The notes under the pieces: generated by a model
Seen by the model: the letters and a program-made list of their open reading frames with translations, nothing else
The model's database searches: none
Told to the model about the DNA's origin: nothing
Translations under genes and position numbers: made by a program
Shown: one piece after another, positions 1 through 5,364 of the stretch
How the letters are laid out: every line of letters begins with the position of its first letter
Numbering within the stretch: the stretch's first letter is position 1
Assembly: GCA_037380725.1 (NCBI GenBank)
Contig: JARRRL010000198.1
Span: forward strand, 1 to 6,477
Reading direction: 5' to 3'
From: JARRRL01 sp037380725
GTDB taxonomy: Bacteria > Pseudomonadota > Gammaproteobacteria > Pseudomonadales > JANQJO01
DNA length: 6,477 bases

Positions 1-26
1 GACAGACGTTTTGAAGAAGCTCGATG

Positions 27-1805
27 TCAATCGTTACCACGAGTTGCGCCTTGCTGTGTAATCTGTCGATAGGCGTCCGCGTTGGTGATCATAAATATGG
101 CTGCCGTCCAACTGAAAGCGCCAAACCCAATTTTACGTTGTTGTTCAAGTGGTGCTGTGGGAATGTAGTATTCTTGAAAACCAACAGTATCCACCAATTG
201 ATTCAGATCATTCAGTAAGCGCTGTTTAATGCGTGTTGCTTGTTGAGCGAGTGGTGGATTTGTTTCCTGATGCTGTTGCTGGACGCTTTCTAGTCCCCTG
301 ATTGTTAAGAAATTGGTGATGGGCCAGACACTGCCACGCCAATAACGCTTGATATCAAAAGCGGGGTTGTCTTTCGCGGTTGTGGGTACGGAAAAATTAA
401 GTTTGTATTTCATCGGATCGTCTAAGGCGTTCAGTAAACGCGCCGTACGCTGTTCATTTTTACCCAGGCCTGCTAATAAGGGCGCAAAACCCGAGATGGT
501 GTCTGTCCGTATGGGTTTCCCCAAGCCGCTCATGGGCTGTGTCACATCACCTTCGTGGGAATCGGCGTTTAAATCCAAATTTAAGTATCGCGCCATATCA
601 TCATCCCACGTATTGCTTAATGCACGCTGACTCGCTTGTGCCTTATCGTCAAGCCACTCCGCATGGCGTTCATTTGCCAGCGATAAGCGCTGAGCGGTGT
701 CCGAACGATAAAATTTCCCCAATTCGGCGCATCCTTTCGAAAAAATACTGGTAAAAAGTACATCTTTTACCCGAAAGGGCGCAACTTTAGGTATTTGATT
801 TTGATCAGAACCCAGTTGATTATATTGATCAACGAGCGTCATATAGTCGTAATATTGCTTTTGTAAGGGTCGTTCAGATGTATTGCTGTTTGTGTTTGTG
901 GTTCCTGTGCCTGGCGTGCTTGAGCTTTCTGTTGGACTTGTCGTTTTTTTGACTACATCTCGACGCCCTTGATCCACTGCCGTTTTGACGTGTTGTGGGA
1001 TGTTGTGTTCGTCGAAAACGCTGTGTTTCAAAGGTTCATCCCAAGATGGGGCGTTATCAAGACCACTTTCCCAGGGGTGCACGATGGTGATGAGACCGCT
1101 GTCTTCTGGGTCTCGTGCTGTGGCTAAAAATTGAGTAAAGGCCAATGCGCTATCCAGTACTTTGCTAGCACGTTCCATTATTTTCTGTTGTTGATTTGTG
1201 CGTTGTTCTGCTTGAGTTGGCATATCTTTCAACACAGCGTTCAGCACCTTCGGCACAGCCATATTGAAGATGGGGGGTTGGGTAATACTAGACGTGTGGG
1301 TGCCGGTCGGCGTATGCTGCTCGGTTTTCCAAAACTGAGCTCCTGGAAAATATATTTTTTCCTGTGTGTCTGGAAAAAAGTTAATATGTCCCATAAATCC
1401 ATTACGCCATTGCCCCATGGATAAAGAGGCCAATTCATCCAGAGCTCGCTCTGGCTGCGTTTCCGCTAAGGCTATGGCGTGCGTTGCCGAATCCCAGAAC
1501 CATTGATGCACATAATACTCTCGGGAAGGCATGGTTCCGGTATAATCTTCGCCATTGATGTTCCGAATCACTTGATTGTGATCCAATATACCTTGGCTTT
1601 TTTCGAAAAGTTGCGACAATCGATCCGGTGATAAACCATTAACGGTTGCCTGACGCAAGTGCGGTTTAGATGCGTCAAGCGCTTGTGGAATCGTCTGCGA
1701 ATCAATGGGGTCGATGGCGGCGAGCGCTTGATTTTCCGATGGGTTAATTTGTGGCGCGACGGTGTCTAATACGTTTGAGTGTGCAAAAGAAGTATTTGTT
1801 TGCAT
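27..1805 (-). CDS. GH63-type (mannosylglycerate hydrolase-like) alpha-glycosidase
   Basis: This is an intact 592-residue protein with no signal peptide or membrane segment, so it is probably cytoplasmic. It resembles the (alpha/alpha)6-barrel glycosidases of the GH63/MGH1-like group. Visible landmarks are WFWDSA (102-107), QWRNG (132-136), SSITQPPIF (172-180), HPWESGLDNAPSWD (243-256), YWRGSVWPI (488-496), EYYIP (545-549) and FSWTA (564-568). By family analogy D250 is the likely general acid and E545 a candidate general base; this is inference. Members hydrolyse alpha-glucosides or compatible solutes such as mannosylglycerate or glucosylglycerate; the substrate here cannot be read from sequence. 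Residues 288-311 form a Ser/Thr/Asn-rich insert. The first 60 residues are Gln/Pro-rich and probably disordered. The start is secure: the frame holds no ATG, GTG or TTG between it and an in-frame stop at 1878-1880, and AAGGGG (1815-1820) lies nine bases upstream. GH37 trehalase signatures are absent. The gene follows the M16 peptidase in the same direction. Confidence 0.85.
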   Translation of the reverse strand: MQTNTSFAHSNVLDTVAPQINPSENQALAAIDPIDSQTIPQALDASKPHLRQATVNGLSPDRLSQLFEKSQGILDHNQVIRNINGEDYTGTMPSREYYVHQWFWDSATHAIALAETQPERALDELASLSMGQWRNGFMGHINFFPDTQEKIYFPGAQFWKTEQHTPTGTHTSSITQPPIFNMAVPKVLNAVLKDMPTQAEQRTNQQQKIMERASKVLDSALAFTQFLATARDPEDSGLITIVHPWESGLDNAPSWDEPLKHSVFDEHNIPQHVKTAVDQGRRDVVKKTTSPTESSSTPGTGTTNTNSNTSERPLQKQYYDYMTLVDQYNQLGSDQNQIPKVAPFRVKDVLFTSIFSKGCAELGKFYRSDTAQRLSLANERHAEWLDDKAQASQRALSNTWDDDMARYLNLDLNADSHEGDVTQPMSGLGKPIRTDTISGFAPLLAGLGKNEQRTARLLNALDDPMKYKLNFSVPTTAKDNPAFDIKRYWRGSVWPITNFLTIRGLESVQQQHQETNPPLAQQATRIKQRLLNDLNQLVDTVGFQEYYIPTAPLEQQRKIGFGAFSWTAAIFMITNADAYRQITQQGATRGND

Positions 1806-1960
1806 AACAATTAACCCCTTTTTGAAATTATTATTGAACGGGTTTACTGATCGTGATGTGCCGATGACGTGTGCGCTTCAGTTTTTGTTCTCTTTTTTTG
1901 TCATCCGCTACACCTGCATCTGCTGCATTTTCTTTTATCTGGTACTTTTACCTGCTTATA
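1806..1960. other. Intergenic gap between M16 peptidase and GH63-type genes
   Basis: This 155-base AT-rich gap separates two genes read on the minus strand. It holds the glycosidase ribosome binding site. It also holds an AATAATAAT run near 1825-1836 that could serve as a -10 element, although no matching -35 is seen. A six-base dyad (GATGAC at 1863-1868, GTCATC at 1900-1905) has a 31-base loop and no following U-tract, so it does not look like a terminator. GGTA/TACC close to the peptidase stop is only a four-base stem. No convincing terminator is visible, so readthrough from the peptidase gene is possible. Confidence 0.5.
1815..1820 (-). promoter_or_regulatory. Ribosome binding site of the GH63-type gene
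   Basis: On the minus strand AAGGGG lies nine bases before the ATG at 1805. It supports that start, and no other usual start codon exists upstream in the open frame. Confidence 0.55.
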
Positions 1961-4939
1961 TTACAGCTCATATCGCACAAATTCACCCGCTTCATCCAGG
2001 CGATCCAGTTGGCCACTGTGCGTAACGACCGCAATGTTGGCGCTGTTGCTGGGTAGCAGGTAAGTTTCCGCGACGCGTTTCAAATCTGAGATGGTGACTT
2101 GCAGTACGCGTTGTCGGTGTGCATTAAAGGTCTCAGGCGTTCGTCCTTGCAACCAGTTGTGGAAAGCGTATTTGGCTTCCCCAGCCGGTGAGGCTGGCTT
2201 GTCAATGTCGGCAATCACACCCAAAATGGCTTGTTCCAAGGTTTCTTCATCGTGAGGGTTCTGGAGTAACCATTTGATGGACGCGTCAAAATCCGCCAAG
2301 GTTTCGGTTAAGCGGGGATCGCGATAGGAATAGAAACGGAAAACGCCACCACCTTGATCGTGTGAAGCACCGCCGCCGTAAGCGCCTCCTTCTTCACGGA
2401 TGGCGCGGTGTAGAAATCCGTGTCGGAGAAACCCGGCCAGTACGCTTAAGGGAGCCGCATCGGGATGCCCCGATGCAACGGTTGGGAACGCTTTGGCGCA
2501 AAAATTGACTTGGGTATTGGTGATCCAGGCTTGATTTTCCAACTTCAGTTCGGGCGTATAGGAAAACGGTGCGCCGTTGCTGTCTTCACCATCTGTCGGC
2601 CACATGAGTTTTTCCGCTTCCGCTTCCCAGTCGAATTGATCGCTGATCACCAGGCGGAATTTGGGACTTTTTAGGAACGCTTGATGCAACGTGGCAAAAC
2701 GTTCGACAAGGGTTTGTAAGGCGCTGGCGTCGTCTAAGCTGTCATCTAAAGTTTTGAGCTTTTGAATGCTGGCCAAACCGGAAAGGTGATGATTGAGGTG
2801 GCTCAGTCGACTGAGCCCACTGGAAGCGGCGCTCATGGCCAAGGCATGGCCGCGCCCAGTTACGCTTTGCTCGCGGCTGGCGCGAATTTGAGCAATCAAA
2901 TCGCGGATACGCGTCGTTTCATCAAAGCGCAAATCGCGGAGCGTTTCGTCCATTAATTCGATCATGGCGTTTCGATTGCGATGCAAGGCTTTGCTGGATA
3001 CCCCGACAAATCCGGCTAAGTGCTGCAGGTCGTTTCGGTACGCACGGATATCGCGGAAAAACGCGAGGCCACCCGTTAGGCTGGTTTGCCGTTTTTGCAG
3101 GGCAATGTAGTCTGCTGAACCGACGCCCAATTCGTCAAAACAACTGCTGTACAAGGGAAAAATCTCAAGTAATTCGGGGTCGAGTTGTGGCAGGGCCATC
3201 AGCGTTTGTACATAACTGATGCCGTTTGTGCCCGCACGGAACAAGGTGACCTTGGGCACCGGAATGGGGGATTCGATACCGGCTGCTTGCGTCAGAAGTG
3301 TGGTGGCGATGTCGCTGCTTTGTTGATCGGGTGTGGGAATGGGGACCGCTTTCGGTACATCCTGTAGGGTGACTTTGGGTAGGATGGACTCATCGTCTTT
3401 TTGCTGCTGTCGCGCTTTCAAATCCTCGGCCAATTGCACGATGTCGCGCTTTTCGGAATCCGTTAATTTGGACTTTATTTGAGCCAGTCGCGCTTTTTCT
3501 TGCGCTTCCATCCGACGGTTGAGTGTGGTGTCGGGTGCCACCGTCAGGCGGACGTAATGCTGGTTATTGAGCAGCATTCTTTGCGCGAGTGATTTAATAA
3601 AATCGGGTGATTGAATTGATTCGCGTAACTGCTTGAGGGCGGGATCCATGTCGAGCAAGGCAATGGGATTGCCGCCGTGTAAGCAGCCGGACAAGGTGGT
3701 CAACAGCAGTTGGAGACCATACGGAAAATGGTCGCCGCCAATCTCGCGCTGAGACAGCTCAATTTGATGGCACACGGATTCGAGCACATCGTGTGGTACG
3801 CCGTCTGTGGCTACTTTTTCTAATACATCGAACACGGCGCGCTCGAAGTGTTCCGCGTGTTCGGGGTCGCTGCCTTCCACGCCACAGATGAAACTCATTT
3901 GTCGTTGTGCGTCTTCCAGGCCGGTGAGTGCCGCTGGGGCGGTGCCGTATTCATAGGTTTCCAATACGTGTCGCAGTGGGGCGGCGCTGTTTTGGAGTAG
4001 CACTTGGCTGAGCAGGGTGGCCTCCAGGCGTTCGGTGGCGTTGGCGCTTTCTCCGAGCAACCAGGCCAGCAGGTGGTGGGTTTTTTGCGCCGTGTCTTCT
4101 TCGTGAATACCATAATATTCTTGAATTTTAAGCGGAGATACCCAGACCTTTTCCAAGGGGACGGTGATGTGCGCATCGGATCGTTTAAAGCGCGCCAGGA
4201 CTTTGTCTTCCATCTCCGTTTGCAGTGCTTGGATTTCAATATCACCAAAGGTGAAGAACAGGGCATTGGATGGGTGATAGTGCGATCGATAAAACGCCAG
4301 TAATTGCTCGTGCGTCAGATCGGGGATGTCCAAGGGGTCTCCGCCACTGTTGTAGTGGTAGGTGATGGATGGGACCAAGTGGTGTGACAGGCGCTGATAC
4401 AGATGACTGTTGATGGCGCTCATGGAGCCTTTCATTTCGTTAAATACGACGCCTTTGTACACCAAGTCGCTGTCGGGGTTGCTGGGCTCAGCAAACGCTA
4501 CGCGATGGCCTTCTTGTGCAAAATCTAAGGGGTGTAAACGTGAGAAAAAGGTGGCGTCCAGATAAACCGACAACAGATTAAAGAAGTCTTTTCGGTTTTG
4601 GGTGGCAAAGGGGTAGGCGGTCCAGTCCGAACTGGTGAACGCGTTCATGAATGTATTGAGTGATCGACGCAACATCATGAAGAACGGGTCGCGAACGGGA
4701 AACTTTTCGCTACCACACAGCACGGTGTGTTCCAGAATGTGCGCCACACCCGTTGAATCAGTGGGCACAGTGCGAAAAGCCACCAGGAAGGCGTTTTCAG
4801 TGTTGGCGGCGCGAATGTGCAGGTGTTGTGCACCGGTGACGCGGTGCTCAAATTGATATACATCGACGTTCAGTGAGGCAATGTGGTGGTGATTTTTGAA
4901 TTGAAAGGCGTCGTGGTGAGAAGGATTCGTTATGTTCAT
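1961..4939 (-). CDS. M16C (PreP-like) zinc metallopeptidase, insulinase family
   Basis: This intact 992-residue protein has the full length of the presequence protease (PreP/Cym1) branch of M16. These enzymes close as a clamshell around short unfolded peptides and cleave them inside the chamber. The inverted zinc motif HILEH lies at 67-71 (H67, H71 as ligands, E70 as base), and E168 in VVFNEMKG is the expected third ligand. R848 and Y854 in the REEGGAYGG stretch are the conserved C-terminal substrate-binding pair. Residues 471-516 are rich in charged and Gln residues and probably form the coiled hinge between the halves, followed by a Pro-rich linker (533-563) and the M16C-associated domain. 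There is no signal peptide, so the protein is probably cytoplasmic; its likely role is clearing peptide fragments. The start is fixed by an in-frame TGA three codons upstream (4946-4948). The gene diverges from the PilZ-DUF1631 gene and lies upstream of the glycosidase gene. Confidence 0.95.
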   Translation of the reverse strand: MNITNPSHHDAFQFKNHHHIASLNVDVYQFEHRVTGAQHLHIRAANTENAFLVAFRTVPTDSTGVAHILEHTVLCGSEKFPVRDPFFMMLRRSLNTFMNAFTSSDWTAYPFATQNRKDFFNLLSVYLDATFFSRLHPLDFAQEGHRVAFAEPSNPDSDLVYKGVVFNEMKGSMSAINSHLYQRLSHHLVPSITYHYNSGGDPLDIPDLTHEQLLAFYRSHYHPSNALFFTFGDIEIQALQTEMEDKVLARFKRSDAHITVPLEKVWVSPLKIQEYYGIHEEDTAQKTHHLLAWLLGESANATERLEATLLSQVLLQNSAAPLRHVLETYEYGTAPAALTGLEDAQRQMSFICGVEGSDPEHAEHFERAVFDVLEKVATDGVPHDVLESVCHQIELSQREIGGDHFPYGLQLLLTTLSGCLHGGNPIALLDMDPALKQLRESIQSPDFIKSLAQRMLLNNQHYVRLTVAPDTTLNRRMEAQEKARLAQIKSKLTDSEKRDIVQLAEDLKARQQQKDDESILPKVTLQDVPKAVPIPTPDQQSSDIATTLLTQAAGIESPIPVPKVTLFRAGTNGISYVQTLMALPQLDPELLEIFPLYSSCFDELGVGSADYIALQKRQTSLTGGLAFFRDIRAYRNDLQHLAGFVGVSSKALHRNRNAMIELMDETLRDLRFDETTRIRDLIAQIRASREQSVTGRGHALAMSAASSGLSRLSHLNHHLSGLASIQKLKTLDDSLDDASALQTLVERFATLHQAFLKSPKFRLVISDQFDWEAEAEKLMWPTDGEDSNGAPFSYTPELKLENQAWITNTQVNFCAKAFPTVASGHPDAAPLSVLAGFLRHGFLHRAIREEGGAYGGGASHDQGGGVFRFYSYRDPRLTETLADFDASIKWLLQNPHDEETLEQAILGVIADIDKPASPAGEAKYAFHNWLQGRTPETFNAHRQRVLQVTISDLKRVAETYLLPSNSANIAVVTHSGQLDRLDEAGEFVRYEL

Positions 4940-4942
4940 ATG

Positions 4943-4947
4943 TCCTC
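4943..4947 (-). promoter_or_regulatory. Ribosome binding site of the M16C gene, short spacing
   Basis: On the minus strand GAGGA lies only three bases before the ATG at 4939 and overlaps an in-frame TGA (4946-4948). The stop rules out any longer start. The spacing is shorter than usual. Confidence 0.6.
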
Positions 4948-4958
4948 AAATAAAGTTT

Positions 4959-5023
4959 GATTGTGTTTAGTGATTGTGTTTAGAGATTGTGTTCAGTGAT
5001 TGTGTTCAGTGATTGTGCTCGTC
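4959..5023. repeat. 13-base tandem repeat, about five copies
   Basis: Units begin at 4959, 4972, 4985, 4998 and 5011. The plus-strand consensus is GATTGTGTTYAGT. Units 3 and 4 are identical, units 1 and 2 differ at one or two bases, and the fifth is diverged (GATTGTGCTCGTC). The array lies about 20 bases before the M16C start codon, so it would be in the 5' untranslated leader if transcription starts at the extended -10 near 5084-5092. Its function is unknown; it could be a replication-slippage site, a leader spacer or a set of protein-binding sites. Confidence 0.9.
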
Positions 5024-5030
5024 TCGTGGG

Positions 5031-5057
5031 TGTTAACTTTTGGTGCTGTTAACTTTT
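5031..5057. repeat. Paired TGTTAACTTTT direct repeats, 16-base period
   Basis: Exact 11-base copies lie at 5031-5041 and 5047-5057. Each contains the palindrome GTTAAC, which occurs once more at 5286-5291. The 16-base period is about one and a half helical turns, so two bound proteins would face different sides of the helix. Function is unknown; the pair may be a regulator binding site between the divergent genes. Confidence 0.7.
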
Positions 5058-5067
5058 CGACAGGCAC

Positions 5068-5098
5068 GTCAGTTGTTGCAGCCAGTATAACAGCTGAC
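5068..5098. promoter_or_regulatory. 10-base inverted repeat overlapping a promoter, operator-like
   Basis: GTCAGTTGTT (5068-5077) and AACAGCTGAC (5089-5098) are complementary at nine of ten positions, the odd pair being T with G. Eleven bases separate the arms. The dyad is the longest in the intergenic region and covers the extended -10 element of the minus strand, as a repressor operator would. As RNA it could fold into a 10-pair hairpin. It lacks a U-tract and does not follow a gene on either strand, which argues against a terminator. The regulator is unknown. Confidence 0.55.
5084..5092 (-). promoter_or_regulatory. Extended -10 promoter element for the M16C gene
   Basis: On the minus strand the sequence reads TGTTATACT: a TGN extension followed by TATACT, which matches the sigma-70 -10 hexamer at five of six positions. 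No good -35 hexamer is seen 16-18 bases upstream, which an extended -10 can tolerate. Transcription would start near 5077 and give a leader of about 137 bases containing both the TGTTAACTTTT pair and the 13-base repeat array. Confidence 0.4.
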
Positions 5099-5105
5099 TT
5101 TCTAA

Positions 5106-5119
5106 TTACTACTTACTAC
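5106..5119. repeat. Perfect tandem 7-mer TTACTAC, two copies
   Basis: TTACTAC is repeated head to tail with no mismatch just upstream of the M16C promoter candidate. It is short and may be chance, but it adds to the dense direct repeats of this region. Confidence 0.5.
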
Positions 5120-5145
5120 CGCGACACTTGTGGTGATTGCTTTGC

Positions 5146-5178
5146 GATGTGATTGTGATGTGTTTGTGATGTGTTTGT
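5146..5178. repeat. 11-base tandem repeat, three copies
   Basis: Units at 5146-5156, 5157-5167 and 5168-5178 read GATGTGWTTGT, followed by a partial fourth (GATGCGG). Units 2 and 3 are identical and unit 1 differs at one base. The words resemble those of the 13-base array (GATTGTG) but the period differs. The array lies about 190 bases upstream of the PilZ-DUF1631 start. The 11-base period is close to one helical turn. Function is unknown. Confidence 0.85.
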
Positions 5179-5287
5179 GATGCGGCATTGCCTTTTTGGG
5201 TGTGATTCGGCTTGTCGATGAGTTCCGTTTGGCTTTTATTGGGTATCGGTAAACCTGATCGATGGTATTGTTCAGTTAGACGGTTGT

Positions 5288-5357
5288 TAACATGTGAAAA
5301 AATGTTATCCGAAGGGACGTTCCCGAAAGTTCGGTCTACAGTTTACTGTAGGGATAA
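5288..5357 (+). promoter_or_regulatory. Nested dyads before the PilZ-DUF1631 start, possible structured leader
   Basis: Several inverted repeats are packed into 70 bases: TAACAT/ATGTTA (5288-5293 with 5302-5307), TTATCC/GGATAA (5305-5310 with 5352-5357), GGGA/TCCC (5314-5317 with 5321-5324), CCGAA/TTCGG (5323-5327 with 5330-5334) and CTACAG/CTGTAG (5336-5341 with 5346-5351, loop TTTA). The TTATCC stem encloses the inner hairpins and pairs with the weak ribosome binding site. The TAACAT stem shares bases 5305-5307 with it, so the two are mutually exclusive. This could be an RNA switch or a set of operators. The stems are short and chance is a real alternative. No known riboswitch consensus was recognised. 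Confidence 0.35.
5350..5353 (+). promoter_or_regulatory. Weak ribosome binding site for PilZ-DUF1631 start
   Basis: AGGG ends 11 bases before the ATG at 5365, so both match and spacing are poor. It is nevertheless better than anything before the in-frame ATGs at 5302 and 5218. A GATAAT at 5353-5358 resembles a -10 element and would place a transcript start at about the ATG itself, so leaderless initiation is a further but weak possibility. Confidence 0.35.
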
Positions 5358-5364
5358 TCATAAT

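Larger units (their letters stand above)
4940..5364. other. Divergent intergenic control region
   Basis: This 425-base stretch separates the M16C peptidase gene (minus) from the PilZ-DUF1631 gene (plus). No separate gene was found in it. It holds the repeats, dyads and promoter element listed individually. For the plus-strand gene no strong promoter was found. The best pair is TTGTCG (5212-5217) and TTTATT (5235-5240) at 17-base spacing, each matching consensus at four of six positions, which is weak. Confidence 0.7.

Noticed and set aside
27..1805. Trehalase (GH37) as the identity of the glycosidase
   Set aside because: The GH37 signatures (PGGRFxExYxWDxY and QWDxPxGWAP types) are absent, while GH63/MGH-like motifs are present.
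1863..1905. GATGAC/GTCATC dyad as a terminator after the peptidase gene
   Set aside because: The stem is six bases with a 31-base loop and no U-tract follows it on the minus strand.
1762..2025. Plus-strand frame of 87 codons spanning the gap between the two minus-strand genes, with a hydrophobic middle resembling a small membrane protein
   Set aside because: It begins with GTG and no ribosome binding site, lies antisense to both flanking genes, and its hydrophobic part comes from T-rich intergenic sequence.
3895..4266. Minus-strand 123-codon frame inside the M16C gene
   Set aside because: It overlaps the peptidase frame on the same strand out of phase, and its Pro/Lys/Arg-rich sequence is typical of a shadow frame.
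4959..5178. Tandem repeats as a CRISPR array or plasmid iterons
   Set aside because: The units are too short and contiguous for CRISPR with no spacers, and no replication initiator gene or DnaA-box cluster accompanies them.
5319..5332. GTTC-N6-GTTC, resembling the alphaproteobacterial LexA box
   Set aside because: That box is GTTC-N7-GTTC; the spacing is one base short and neither the gene nor the rest of the window suggests an SOS role or an alphaproteobacterium.
5336..5351. CTACAG-TTTA-CTGTAG as a gammaproteobacterial LexA (SOS) box
   Set aside because: The SOS box is CTGT-N8-ACAG; here the half-sites are in the opposite order and closer together.
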